Source of the DNA: Streptomyces sp. NBC_01283
GTDB lineage: Bacteria > Actinomycetota > Actinomycetes > Streptomycetales > Streptomycetaceae
Assembly (NCBI RefSeq): GCF_041435335.1
Contig: NZ_CP108430.1
Coordinates: forward strand, 2,108,001-2,172,000
Length of the DNA stretch: 64,000 bases
Reading direction: 5' to 3'
The notes below the pieces were generated by a model. It saw only the letters and a list, made by a program, of their open reading frames with translations, was not told the DNA's origin and ran no database searches. The position numbers and the translations under genes were made by a program. Below are positions 8,132 through 17,513 of this stretch, piece by piece. Positions within the stretch are counted from its first letter, which is position 1. Every line of letters begins with the position of its first letter.

Positions 8132-9628
8132 TCAGGCCGGGATGCGGTTGATGGGGTGGGCGTCGGTGGCCCACAGGTACTGGACCGCGTACGCCCGCCA
8201 GGGGCGCCAGGCCGCGGCCCGTCCGGTGAGCGCCGCCGGGGTGTGCGGCAGGCCGAGCTCCTGGGCCGCGCGCCGGATCCCGAGGTCGGTGGGGAGGAAG
8301 GCGTCGGGGTCGCCGAGCGCCCGCATCGCGATGACCTCGACCGTCCAGGGGCCGAAGCCGGGCAGTGCGGTGAGCCGGGCGCGGGCCTCCTCCCAGCCGC
8401 TCTCCACACCGAGCCGGAGTGACCCGTCGGCGAGGTGGCGTACGAGCGTGGTCAGGGTGGTGCGGCGGCTGCGCGGCAGCGCGAGTGACTCGGGGTCGAG
8501 CGCGGCCAGGGCCTCCGGCGCCGGGAAGAGGTGGGTGAGGCCGCCCTCGGGATCGTCGACAGGCTCGCCGTGCGCGGTGACCAGGCGGGCGGCGTGGGTG
8601 CGGGCGGCGGCGGTGGAGACCTGCTGGCCCAGTACCGCGCGCACGGCGAACTCCGCCTCGTCGACCGTGCGCGGCACGCGGCGGCCGGGCGCCTTGGCCA
8701 CCAGGGGTGCGAGGAGCGGGTCGGTGCTCAGCTGGCCGTCCACCGCGACCGGGTCCGCGTCCAGGTCGAGCATGCGGCGGCAGCGGCTGATGGCGATCGT
8801 GAGGTCGCGCAGGTCGGTGAGGCTGAGGCGGCAGGCGATGTGGTCCGGGGCGGGGATGAGTGCGACGACTCCGTGGCCGTAGGGGAGGCGGAGCGTGCGG
8901 CGGTACGCGCCGTCGCGCCACTCCTCGACGCCGGGTACGGCGGTGGCGATGAGGTGGCCGAAGAGGTTGTCGGGGTTGAGCGGGGCGCGGAAGGGGAGCC
9001 GGAGCGAGAGCGCGCCGGGGGCGGCTGCCCTCCGGTGGGACTTCGGGGCGCGGGCCCGCAGTTCGCCGGGGGCCAGGGCGAAGACCTCCCGGACGGTGTC
9101 GTTGAACGTGCGGATCGAGGAGAAGCCGGCGGCGAAGGCGATCTCCGCCATGGGCAGGGGCGTCGTCTCGATGAGCAGGCGGGCGGTCTGGGCGCGCTGG
9201 GCCCTGGCCAGGGCGAGGGGTCCCGCGCCGAGTTCCGCGAGGAGCTGGCGTTCCACCTGGCGGGTGCTGTAGCCGAGGCGGGTGGCGAGGCCTGGTACTC
9301 CGTCGCGGTCCACCACGCCGTCCCCGATGAGGCGCATCGCGCGGGCCACGAGGTCGGCGCGCTGGTTCCACTCGGGCGAGCCGGGGCTGCTGTCGGGCCG
9401 GCACCGCTTGCAGGCCCGGAACCCTTCCTGCTGGCAGGCTGCCGCGCTCGGGTAGAAGCTCATGTTCTCGGGCTTCGGGGGGACCACGGGACAGCTGGGG
9501 CGGCAGTAGATGCGGGTGGTCAGGACCGCCGTGAAGAACCATCCGTCGAACCGGGCGTCCTTCGACTGCACGGCCCGTACGCAACGGTCGGCGTCGGTGT
9601 GCATCGAGGGGGGCGGGGTGGTGGTCAT
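8132..9628 (-). CDS. alkA: Ada-type regulator fused to AlkA 3-methyladenine DNA glycosylase
   Basis: A 498-residue three-domain protein. Residues ~12-80 form the Ada metal domain with zinc cysteines at 42, 46, 73 and 76 (YCRPSC...CKRC); the first normally accepts a methyl from phosphotriesters. Residues ~85-190 are an AraC-type DNA-binding domain. From ~205 onward is the AlkA glycosylase with helix-hairpin-helix LPGFGPWTVEVIAMRALGD and the catalytic Asp in FLPTDLGI. It excises alkylated bases and probably activates its own operon once methylated. It lies upstream of ogt, and the divergent side has no gene. The AraC and Ada parts keep all key residues. Confidence 0.95.
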   Translation of the reverse strand: MTTTPPPSMHTDADRCVRAVQSKDARFDGWFFTAVLTTRIYCRPSCPVVPPKPENMSFYPSAAACQQEGFRACKRCRPDSSPGSPEWNQRADLVARAMRLIGDGVVDRDGVPGLATRLGYSTRQVERQLLAELGAGPLALARAQRAQTARLLIETTPLPMAEIAFAAGFSSIRTFNDTVREVFALAPGELRARAPKSHRRAAAPGALSLRLPFRAPLNPDNLFGHLIATAVPGVEEWRDGAYRRTLRLPYGHGVVALIPAPDHIACRLSLTDLRDLTIAISRCRRMLDLDADPVAVDGQLSTDPLLAPLVAKAPGRRVPRTVDEAEFAVRAVLGQQVSTAAARTHAARLVTAHGEPVDDPEGGLTHLFPAPEALAALDPESLALPRSRRTTLTTLVRHLADGSLRLGVESGWEEARARLTALPGFGPWTVEVIAMRALGDPDAFLPTDLGIRRAAQELGLPHTPAALTGRAAAWRPWRAYAVQYLWATDAHPINRIPA

Positions 9629-9742
9629 GCCTCAAGGATCGGGCACGGGGGGTGCGGGTGGCTGGCGAGAATCCGACATGGCCCTTGGGGGTACGGCGTG
9701 GGTCCCGCGGGGCGCCTCGGAGCCGCGGTCGGCCGGGTCACG

Positions 9743-11161
9743 TCATGACGCGCGGAGCTTGCGCCACACCGCCTTCGCCGCGTTGTGCCCGGACATGCCG
9801 TGCACGCCGGGTCCGGGCGGGGTCGCGGAGGAGCAGATGAACACGGCCGGGTGCGCGGTGCCGTACGGAAAAAGGGAGGGCTTGGGGCGGAGCAGCAGCT
9901 GGAGGCCGCTGGCGGCGCCGCAGGCGATGTCACCGCCCACGTAGTTGGCGTTGCAGGCGGCCAGCTCGGGCGGGCCCGCGGTGGCGCGGGCCAGGACGCG
10001 GTCGCGGAAGCCGGGGGCGAAGCGCTCCAGCTGGCGCTCGATCGCGTCGGTGAGGTCGCCGTCCCAGCCGTTCGGCACATGGCCGTACGCCCAGAAGACC
10101 TGCTTGCCCTCGGGGGCGCGGGACGGGTCGACGAGGCTGGGCTGCACGGTGATCAGGAACGGCGGGTCGGGCGCGCGGTTCTCGCGCGACGCGGCGTTCA
10201 GCGCGGCGCTGATCTCGGCGCTGCCGCCGCCGACCTGCACGGTGCCCGCCGTGCGGGCCTCCTTCGCCGTCCACGGGACGGGGCCGTCGAGGGCGTAATC
10301 GATCTTGAAGACGCTCGCGCCGTACCGATAGTTCTGATAGCTGCGGCCCAGGCCCGCGATCCGGGCCAGCGCGGTGGGCGAGGTGTCGAAGATGTACGCG
10401 CGCGCCGGCGGGAGGTCGTCCAGCCGCTTGACCTCGTAGTCCGTGTGGACAGTGCCGCCGAGGTCCTTCAGATACGCGGTGAGCGCGTCCGAGATCGACT
10501 GTGAACCGCCCCGGGCGACCGGCCAGCCGCGGGCGTGTGCGGCGAGCGCGAAGACCAGGCCGACGGCGCCGGTGGCGAGCCCGCCGAGCGGCGCGATGAC
10601 GTGGGCGACCAGGCCGGAGAACAGGGCGCGGGCCCGGTCGTCGCGGAAGCGGCGCATCAGCCAGGTGGAGGGCGGCAGGCCCGTGAGGCCGAAGCGCGCG
10701 AGGGCCACGGGGTCGCGGGGCAGCGCGGTCGACGGCAGCGCCATGAAGTCCCGCAGGAGGTTGTCCCACTTGCCGACGAAGGGGTCGACGAGCCTTCTGT
10801 ACGCCCCCGCGTCACGCGGCCCGAACGAGGCGGCGGTCTCGGCGACGGAGCGGGACAGCACGGCGGCGGTGCCGTCCGTGAAGGGGTGCGCCATGGGCAG
10901 CTGCGGCTGGAGCCAGTCAAGGCCGTACCGGTCGAGGGGCATGGTCCGGAACACGGGCGAGTTGATGCCCAGCGGGTGTGCGGCGGAACAGGGATCGTGC
11001 CGGAACCCGGGAAGCGTCAGCTCCTCGGTCCTCGCCCCGCCGCCGACGGTTTCCTTGGCCTCGAACACGGCCACCGAGAAGCCGCGACGGGCCAGCTCGA
11101 CGGCAGCGGTCAGACCGTTCGGTCCCGCCCCCACGATGACGGCATCAAGCATCGACGGCAC
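9743..11161 (-). CDS. Phytoene-dehydrogenase-like FAD oxidoreductase (PYROXD2-like)
   Basis: FAD-dependent oxidoreductase of 472 residues. The N-terminal Rossmann segment [19 protein letters not shown] binds FAD and is followed by [16 protein letters not shown]. The C-terminus [16 protein letters not shown] is the conserved CrtI/PYROXD2 FAD-contact block. The start is a GTG at 11159-11161 with AAAGGAG 8 bases upstream; an ATG three codons in is less well placed. There are no carotenoid genes nearby, so a housekeeping or unknown desaturase/dehydrogenase role is more likely than carotenogenesis. Confidence 0.85.
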   Translation of the reverse strand: MPSMLDAVIVGAGPNGLTAAVELARRGFSVAVFEAKETVGGGARTEELTLPGFRHDPCSAAHPLGINSPVFRTMPLDRYGLDWLQPQLPMAHPFTDGTAAVLSRSVAETAASFGPRDAGAYRRLVDPFVGKWDNLLRDFMALPSTALPRDPVALARFGLTGLPPSTWLMRRFRDDRARALFSGLVAHVIAPLGGLATGAVGLVFALAAHARGWPVARGGSQSISDALTAYLKDLGGTVHTDYEVKRLDDLPPARAYIFDTSPTALARIAGLGRSYQNYRYGASVFKIDYALDGPVPWTAKEARTAGTVQVGGGSAEISAALNAASRENRAPDPPFLITVQPSLVDPSRAPEGKQVFWAYGHVPNGWDGDLTDAIERQLERFAPGFRDRVLARATAGPPELAACNANYVGGDIACGAASGLQLLLRPKPSLFPYGTAHPAVFICSSATPPGPGVHGMSGHNAAKAVWRKLRAS

Positions 11162-11388
11162 CTTCGGACTCCTTTGTCAGCCGATGGCCTCTGCCGCCCA
11201 GGATAGGCCGGGCCACCGACAGCGCCGTGAGCGCGGGGGCCTCCGGCGGGTGACGTATCGCCTGCGCCGCGCTGACGCGGGCTCCGACGACCGGACCGAC
11301 GGCTGCTCCGAGACGGGGCACGACGGGATCGCCGGACGAACCGGCCTGCGCCCACGGCAAGTTCGAGACTCCGACAGCACCCCGCAGA

Positions 11389-12219
11389 TCAGGCCGCGGC
11401 CGACAGCAGCTCCACCACCCGGTCGACGGTGGCGGCGTCCCGGCCTGCCGTGAACGGCAGCGCGTTCCCGCCCTCTATGCGGAAGGGCTCACCGGCGATG
11501 GTCAGGTTGCTGCCGCCGGCCTCGGCCACGAGGAGCAGTCCCGCCGCGTGGTCCCAGGCGAGCTCCCAGGAGAAGGCGACCGCGTCCAACTCGCCCTTGG
11601 CGATGGCCAGATACTCCAGTCCCGCCGAACCGCAGGGCCTGGGCACGACGCCCTCCCCGCGCAGGCCGAGCAGTGCCTGCTTCTGCTCGGGCGTGGTGAA
11701 GTCCGGGTGCGAGGTCGCCACCTCGATCGCCTCCTGCGGAGACCCGGCCACAAGACGCTCTCCGTCGAGCCAGGCGCCCTTGCCGCGCACGGCGACCGCC
11801 ATCTCGTCGAGCGCGGGGGCGTACGTCCAGGAGGCGATCACCTCGCCGCGCCATGCCAGGGCGATCAGCATGCAGAATCCGGGGTCGCCGTGCACGAACT
11901 GGCGTGTGCCGTCCACGGGGTCGACGATCCACACCGGTGCGTCGGTGCGTATCGCCTCGTATACCGAGGGGTCCGCGTGCACCGCTTCCTCGCCCACGAC
12001 CACCGATCCCGGGAGCAGGGCGGTGAGGGCCTCCGTCAGCTGCTCCTCGGCGAGGCGGTCGGCCACCGTCACGAGGTCGTGCGGGCCGCTCTTCTGGACG
12101 ACATCGCCCTCGGCGAGCTGCCGGAACCTCGGCATGACCTCGGCCGCGGCGGCCTTGCGGAGGGCTTCTTCGACATCGGGAACGCCACGTACAAGAAAGT
12201 CTTCGATCGCTTCGATCAT
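11389..12219 (-). CDS. Inositol monophosphatase-family phosphatase
   Basis: Mg-dependent sugar/nucleotide phosphatase of 276 residues. The metal-binding motifs are all visible: VVGEEAV, WIVDPVDGTRQFVHG and the C-terminal SWELAWDHAAGLLL. In streptomycetes such proteins may act as inositol monophosphatase, histidinol phosphatase (HisN) or 3'-phosphoadenosine phosphatase, and sequence alone does not choose among them. The ATG at 12217-12219 is the first in frame. It reads toward the FAD oxidoreductase with 227 bases between, in which I recognise no gene. Confidence 0.88.
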   Translation of the reverse strand: MIEAIEDFLVRGVPDVEEALRKAAAAEVMPRFRQLAEGDVVQKSGPHDLVTVADRLAEEQLTEALTALLPGSVVVGEEAVHADPSVYEAIRTDAPVWIVDPVDGTRQFVHGDPGFCMLIALAWRGEVIASWTYAPALDEMAVAVRGKGAWLDGERLVAGSPQEAIEVATSHPDFTTPEQKQALLGLRGEGVVPRPCGSAGLEYLAIAKGELDAVAFSWELAWDHAAGLLLVAEAGGSNLTIAGEPFRIEGGNALPFTAGRDAATVDRVVELLSAAA

Positions 12220-12380
12220 GCATCCATGAGAGCACGCCGGACTGACAATCCGTACGGGTCGGGAGAAGGGGGCATGGATTCGAGATGAATCCCACGTGAC
12301 CTGGCCCCCGGTCCTTGCTTTTCACGCTTCCCTGCCGTCCCACCAGGCAGAACGTGTCCCGACGGCCCCACCCCCGACGG

Positions 12381-14162
12381 TCAGTAGGGGGACTCCCTGG
12401 TCTGCATGTGCGTGCGCAGGCGTTGCGTGTCCTGGGGAGTCCAGCCGTCCCGGGGGACGATCGCCGCCCAGCCGTCCACCGGGGCCGTTCCGTAGCGGTG
12501 GCCGTGGGGGGCCTCCACCCCGTACGACACCGCCATGTCCACCGACGTCTGCCAGAAGCTGACGACGGGGAACCAGCGGATCGCCGGGGTGACGTCCGGG
12601 CCGAGCGGCTTGTCGAGCCACTCCGGGCGGTGCAGGAACAGGTCGGGCGACCACCAGACGACCGGGTCGGACGCGTTCTGCAGGTAGACGACCCGCGGGT
12701 GGTTCCAGGCGGCGGAGGGACCGGGCCGTCTGAGGTCACGCTCCGGGAACTGGGCGAACCGCACGTTCTTGCCGCCCTCGTACAGCGGTCGCCAGACGGG
12801 GCTCCCGGCGTCCCGGTGGTCCCGGATCTCCCGCGACATCGGCGCGAAGTCGGGCGTGCCGACGATGAGCGCTCCGTCCGTCCGCGCGAGCACGTCGTCC
12901 ACGCCGTCGAACGACGACTCGATCGCGAACCCGCCCAGGCTCTCCCCCGTGACCACGAGCCTGGGCCGGTCGTCCGCGGGCAGGGCGGACCACTTCGCGA
13001 GGACCGCGTCGACGAGCCGGCGGGTGGCCTGCGCCGCCCGTTCCTTGTCGACGAGGAAGGAGACCCAGCTGGGCAGGTAGGAGTACTGGACGGCGACGAC
13101 GGCGGTGTCGCCGTCGTGCATGTACTCAAGGGGTTCGGTGATGTCGGCGTTGACCCAGCCGGTCCCCGTCGTCCCCGCGATGGCCAGGACGTCCCGGTCG
13201 AAGGCGCCGGTCCGCTCGAGTTCCTCCACGGCAAGGTGCGCCTTGGCCTCGAAGGGGTCCCGGCTGCTGAAGACCTCCGGCGCCGACGCGCTGACGTAGA
13301 CCCGGACGGGGTCCTTCGCGGGTCGGCCCGTGTACGAGGTGATCTGCTGCTTCGTCGGCGTGGACCCCGCGAAGTTGCGGCCCTGGAACCCGAGGTCCTC
13401 CCAGCGCAGGAGAGAGCCTGGCCCGCCCGAGACCAGCGGTGAGTCCGGCCGCCGGACGCCCTTCTCGGTGCCGCCGTTCGTCGCGTACGCGATGCGGTCC
13501 GCGAGGTCGATGACGCCGCGCTGGAAGACGACGTCCCGCAGTCCGATCGTGACGATCAGCGCGCTCAGCGTGAGGCCGAGCCCGATGGCCAGGGGCAGCG
13601 GCACGAACCGGTGCAGGGCGCGGATCAGCCTGCGCGACCCCAGCCGGTTGCCACGGGCCGCGAGCAGGAGCAGGGCCCAGAGCAGGACGGCGATCAGCAT
13701 GATGACCGGCGTGCGCCAGGCCGTCGTCGGCGGCAGCCCCTGGAGCTCGCGCAGGCGGCGCTGCGCGTGGTCGCTCTCGGTGATCAGCCGGACGGTGAGG
13801 ACGAGCCCGAGCACCCAGTACGCCTGCCAGAGGCGGGCCCGCGCCTTCTCGCCCGGCCGCCACCGGAACAGCGCGCGGCACGCGGTGGCGACCACCGAGC
13901 CGAGGCCGTAGCCGATGGCCGCGGTGATCCCTCCGACGACGCCCTGGAGCAGCCAGGGGCGGGGCACGAGGGACGGCGTGAGCGAGAGCCAGAAGAAGAC
14001 GGTGGCGAAGCAGGCGGCGGTGAGGTCGGGCCAGCGCCGGACGAGGTGGGTGGGGTCGGGCCGCTCCCAGTACGGCTTCCTGGCGACCGCCCCGGCCCGC
14101 CGCGCGACGCCCCGCACGCCCCGCCGCACGGTCTCGCGCCAGGTGTCCGCTCTTCCGGTCAT
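12381..14162 (-). CDS. Membrane alpha/beta hydrolase (Abhydrolase_9 family)
   Basis: Polytopic membrane protein of about 593 residues. The N-terminal ~230 residues contain about five hydrophobic helices, for example FATVFFWLSLTPSLVP and IMLIAVLLWALLLLAA. The C-terminal half is an alpha/beta hydrolase with nucleophile elbow GESLGGFA and a preceding VVAVQYSYLPSW strand. Family members are conserved in actinobacteria but their substrate is unknown. Start choice is weak: the ATG at 14160-14162 and one ten codons upstream (14190-14192) both lack a good ribosome site. It is divergent from the baeRF gene. Confidence 0.82.
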   Translation of the reverse strand: MTGRADTWRETVRRGVRGVARRAGAVARKPYWERPDPTHLVRRWPDLTAACFATVFFWLSLTPSLVPRPWLLQGVVGGITAAIGYGLGSVVATACRALFRWRPGEKARARLWQAYWVLGLVLTVRLITESDHAQRRLRELQGLPPTTAWRTPVIMLIAVLLWALLLLAARGNRLGSRRLIRALHRFVPLPLAIGLGLTLSALIVTIGLRDVVFQRGVIDLADRIAYATNGGTEKGVRRPDSPLVSGGPGSLLRWEDLGFQGRNFAGSTPTKQQITSYTGRPAKDPVRVYVSASAPEVFSSRDPFEAKAHLAVEELERTGAFDRDVLAIAGTTGTGWVNADITEPLEYMHDGDTAVVAVQYSYLPSWVSFLVDKERAAQATRRLVDAVLAKWSALPADDRPRLVVTGESLGGFAIESSFDGVDDVLARTDGALIVGTPDFAPMSREIRDHRDAGSPVWRPLYEGGKNVRFAQFPERDLRRPGPSAAWNHPRVVYLQNASDPVVWWSPDLFLHRPEWLDKPLGPDVTPAIRWFPVVSFWQTSVDMAVSYGVEAPHGHRYGTAPVDGWAAIVPRDGWTPQDTQRLRTHMQTRESPY

Positions 14163-14391
14163 GCTGTTCGCCGCCCCGCCGATCCCACGCATAGTTCGCA
14201 AACCATATGTAGACGACGCGACGCAGGGCTTCATTTCGGGCCGTCACCACGTGGTCGAAGCGTCTCGGGGACATGCCACAGCCCCGGAACCGGCATAGGG
14301 TGCGTTTCATGGCGTAACGCCCTCCCTGAGGCGTGAGGCATGCCCCTCCGGGAGGCTCCTCGCCCGCCGCCCCGCCCCGAAAGGGTCACCC

Positions 14392-15486
14392 ATGCATCCC
14401 TCCCTCAACCCGGCCACGCTGGCCGGGCTGCGTCGGCCGCGCCCCTATCCCGCCGTCACGGTCCTGCTGCCGACCCACCGCAGAGAGCCGGACAACGCGC
14501 AGGATCCCGTGCGGCTGCGCAACCTCGTCGCCGAGGCCAAGGAGCGCCTGAAGTCCGACCCCGCCGTGGCCAGGGAACAGCGGATCGAGGTGGCCGCGCA
14601 GCTGGACCGGGCGGTGGCGGAGATCGACCTCGTGCACGCCGGGGACGGGCTCGCCGTCTTCGCCGCCCCCGGAGAGCACCAGGTGTGGTCGCTGGCCAGG
14701 ACCGTGCCATCGCGCGTGGTCTTCTCGGACACCTTCCTGACCCGCAACGTCGTCGCGGCCCAGGCCGCCGAGCGCCCCTACTGGGTCCTCGCTGTCTCGG
14801 CCGACCGCGTCTCGCTGTGGAGCGGCACCCCGGAGCGGGTCGTCGAGCACACGGCGGACGGGTTCCCGCTGACCCGGAGCCTCGACGACCCCGACGCCGA
14901 GCGCAAGGAGCGGATCGGCGACGTGCCGAGCACCTTCCGCGACGAGCACACCCGCAAGTTCCTGCGCGAGGCGGACCTGGCCGCGGCCCGTGTGCTGCAC
15001 GCGCATCCGCGCCCCCTGTTCGTGGCCGGTGAGGCCGCGGCGCTCTCCCTCCTCGACGACGTCGGCGCGGTCATCAGAGGGGCCACTGCGGTGCCGCACG
15101 GAGGCCTCGCGCACGGCCCGGTGGACGCGGTGTGGCAAGCGGTGCGCCCCTTCCTCGCCACCCGGGAGAAGTCCGAACTCGACTCCGTGGTGCACGAGTT
15201 GGACGCGGCGCAGGGACGGCATCAGTACGCCGCGGGCCTCGACGAGGTCTGGCAGAACGTGACCACGGACCGGGTGCGCCTCCTCGCCGTGGAGGACAGC
15301 TACCAGGCGACCGTGCGCGACGACGGCGGGCATCTCGTCCCGGCCGGCGACGACGATCTCGACGCGGTGGACGACGTGGTCGACGACATCGTCGAGCGGG
15401 CCCTGGACACCGGCGCGCAGGTCCGCTTCGTACCCGAAGGCAGGCTCACCGACCGGGGCCGGATCGCCTGCGTCCTGCGGTACTGA
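14392..15486 (+). CDS. baeRF-family protein (bacterial relative of eRF1/Pelota)
   Basis: A 364-residue cytoplasmic protein that matches the pattern of the bacterial archaeo-eukaryotic release factor families: YPAVTVLLPTHR at the start, a central segment DGLAVFAAPGEHQ, and a C-terminal eRF1 domain-3-like part ending GRIACVLRY. Proteins of this type are thought to act on stalled ribosomes or on tRNA-linked peptides, often under stress, though direct proof for this family is thin. I see no GGQ motif. AAAGGG precedes the ATG. It shares strand with the lipoprotein gene 45 bases downstream. Confidence 0.75.
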   Translation: MHPSLNPATLAGLRRPRPYPAVTVLLPTHRREPDNAQDPVRLRNLVAEAKERLKSDPAVAREQRIEVAAQLDRAVAEIDLVHAGDGLAVFAAPGEHQVWSLARTVPSRVVFSDTFLTRNVVAAQAAERPYWVLAVSADRVSLWSGTPERVVEHTADGFPLTRSLDDPDAERKERIGDVPSTFRDEHTRKFLREADLAAARVLHAHPRPLFVAGEAAALSLLDDVGAVIRGATAVPHGGLAHGPVDAVWQAVRPFLATREKSELDSVVHELDAAQGRHQYAAGLDEVWQNVTTDRVRLLAVEDSYQATVRDDGGHLVPAGDDDLDAVDDVVDDIVERALDTGAQVRFVPEGRLTDRGRIACVLRY

Positions 15487-15530
15487 CGTCAGCCCCACCG
15501 TTTCAGAGATCAGGGAAAGGACCGCAGCGA

Positions 15531-16196
15531 ATGAATCCCCTGCCACCCCTCGGGAAACGACGCACCACGCGCCGCGCGCGCCGCGGGCCCGTGGTGTCCG
15601 CCGCCCTCACGCTCGCCGCCACGGTGACGGCCGCCGCCGCCCTCGTCTCGTGCGGCTCCGACGACGACTCCCCCTCGGCCGAGAGCAGCGGCTCGGTCAG
15701 CGAACGGCCGACGGCCCCCGACGCGTCGTCCTTCTCGGAGAAGACCGCGTCGCCGCTGAAGTCGCAGGCCTCGGAGGCGGCCGAGTCCGCCCGCGCCTCG
15801 GCGTCCGCCGCCGAGGCCTCCGCGTCGGAGCGCGCGGACGAGTTCGAGGCGTCGGTGTCCGCCGACACGGAACGGGCCAACCAGGCCGCCGAGGACGCCC
15901 TCAAGGGCGTCGACGGGCGGGGCAACGCGACGGCCGACGTCTCCATGACGGGGAAGCCGCGCGCCGACACCGGCGGTGTGCTCGCCTCCGTGGTCACCTT
16001 CACCAACCGGACCGACAAGAAGGCGGACTTCGCCGTGCAGGTCGACTTCGTCGACTCCTCGGGCAAGACCGTGGAGACCCGCTACGTCGGCACGCAGGAC
16101 CTCGAACCGGGCAAGCGGGCCCAGCGGTACGCCATCAGCCACGAACCCCCGGAGCCGAAGCTCACCGCGAAGCTGGTCAAGGCACAGCGGTACTGA
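15531..16196 (+). CDS. Lipoprotein with coiled-coil linker and FxLYD-like domain
   Basis: Secreted lipoprotein of 221 residues. The signal peptide has a twin-basic-rich n-region (RRTTRRARRG), a hydrophobic stretch and the lipobox LVSC. Residues ~50-125 are Ala/Ser/Glu-rich and predicted helical or coiled. Residues ~140-215 form a beta domain (ASVVTFTNRTDKKADFAVQV ... LEPGKRAQRY) resembling FxLYD domains. The ATG at 15531 follows GGGAAAGG. Function unknown; probably a cell-surface binding or scaffold protein. It converges with arcA, with only a short CCGGCC repeat between the stops. Confidence 0.8.
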   Translation: MNPLPPLGKRRTTRRARRGPVVSAALTLAATVTAAAALVSCGSDDDSPSAESSGSVSERPTAPDASSFSEKTASPLKSQASEAAESARASASAAEASASERADEFEASVSADTERANQAAEDALKGVDGRGNATADVSMTGKPRADTGGVLASVVTFTNRTDKKADFAVQVDFVDSSGKTVETRYVGTQDLEPGKRAQRYAISHEPPEPKLTAKLVKAQRY

Positions 16197-16211
16197 GCCC
16201 GGCCGGCCGGT

Positions 16212-17474
16212 TCAGAAGTCCACGGCGTCGCGGACGAGCGGGCACGTCATGCAGTGCCCGCCACCGCGACCGCGCCCGAGTTCGGCGCCGACGATGGTGA
16301 TGACCTCGACCCCGGCCTTGCGCAGCAGTGTGTTGGTCTGGGTGTTGCGGTCGTACGTGAAGACCACGCCGGGTTCCAGGGCGACGGCGTTGTTGCCGCT
16401 GTCCCACTGCTGCCGCTCGGAGGCGTAGACGTCCCCGCCCGTCTCGATGACGCGCAGCTCGCGCAGGCCCAGCGACCTGGCGACGACGTCGACGAAGGGG
16501 CGCGAGCCCTCGTCCGTGATCTCGACGCCCGCCGCCTTGTCGCTCGGGCGCAGCGTGAAGGAGTGCACGGCATCCATGATCTTCGGGTAGAGCGTGACGA
16601 TGTCGCGGTCGGCGAAGGTGAACACGGTGTCGAGGTGCATCGCGGAGCGCAGCTTGGGCATGCCCGCGACGATGACCTGCTCGGCCGCGCCGTTCTTGAA
16701 CAGCGAGGCGGCGACCTGGGTGATGGCCTGGCGTGAGGTGCGCTCGCTCATGCCCATCAGGACGACGCCGTTGCCGACGGGCATGATGTCGCCGCCCTCG
16801 AACGTCGCCTGGCCCCAGTCGAGTTCGGGGTCGCCCCACCACACCGTGGCGCCGGTGAAGTCGGGGTGGAACTGGTAGACGGCCTTCATCAGGAGCGTCT
16901 CGTCGTGCCGGGCGGGCCAGTACAGCGGGTTGAGCGTGACACCTCCGTACAGCCAGCACGTCGTGTCGCGGGTGTAGAGGGTGTTGGGCAGCGGGGGCAT
17001 CAGGTATTCGCGTACGCCGGTGGATTCGCGCACGAGGGAGACGTAGTCGGAGCGGAACTCGTCCGGCAGGTCCGCGGTGGCCAGGCCGCCGATGAGGTAC
17101 TCGGTGAGCTGCCGGGGCTCCAGTGTCTCCAGGAAGGCACGGGTGTCGTCGGTGAGTCCGAGGCCGACCTCGTTCGCGGTGATCTTCCGTTCGAGGAGCC
17201 AGGACTTCGCCTCGGGGATCGCCATGGTCCGGGCCAGCAGGTCGTGCAGTTCGACGACCTCGACGCCGCGCTGCTGCAGCTTGATGACGAAGTCGGCGTG
17301 GTCGCGCTGGGCGTTCTCCACCCACATGACGTCGTCGAAGAGCAGGTCGTCGGCGTTGGTGGGGGTCAGCCTGCGGTGCGCGAGTCCGGGCGCGCAGACC
17401 AGTACCTTGCGCAGCCTGCCGACCTCGGAGTGGACGCCGAAGTTCGGGGTGGCGGGGGTGTCGTGGCTGGTCAC
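16212..17474 (-). CDS. arcA: Arginine deiminase
   Basis: Hydrolyses L-arginine to citrulline and ammonium; 420 residues. Visible family motifs: the N-terminal [15 protein letters not shown] substrate loop, [31 protein letters not shown], and the C-terminal GGGHCMTCP whose first Cys is the nucleophile. The GTG at 17472-17474 is chosen because AAAGG lies 7 bases upstream; the open frame extends nine codons further to a TTG with no site. It is the downstream gene of a two-gene unit with an antiporter. No carbamoyltransferase or carbamate kinase follows in the window. Confidence 0.95.
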   Translation of the reverse strand: MTSHDTPATPNFGVHSEVGRLRKVLVCAPGLAHRRLTPTNADDLLFDDVMWVENAQRDHADFVIKLQQRGVEVVELHDLLARTMAIPEAKSWLLERKITANEVGLGLTDDTRAFLETLEPRQLTEYLIGGLATADLPDEFRSDYVSLVRESTGVREYLMPPLPNTLYTRDTTCWLYGGVTLNPLYWPARHDETLLMKAVYQFHPDFTGATVWWGDPELDWGQATFEGGDIMPVGNGVVLMGMSERTSRQAITQVAASLFKNGAAEQVIVAGMPKLRSAMHLDTVFTFADRDIVTLYPKIMDAVHSFTLRPSDKAAGVEITDEGSRPFVDVVARSLGLRELRVIETGGDVYASERQQWDSGNNAVALEPGVVFTYDRNTQTNTLLRKAGVEVITIVGAELGRGRGGGHCMTCPLVRDAVDF

Positions 17475-17513
17475 GGGGCGCCTTTCGGTCGGTGGCGGCA
17501 AAGGTCGGGACGG

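Noticed and set aside
11145..11360. Small minus-strand frame between the FAD oxidoreductase and phosphatase genes
   Set aside because: No recognisable family or convincing start; probably a chance frame in a leader region.
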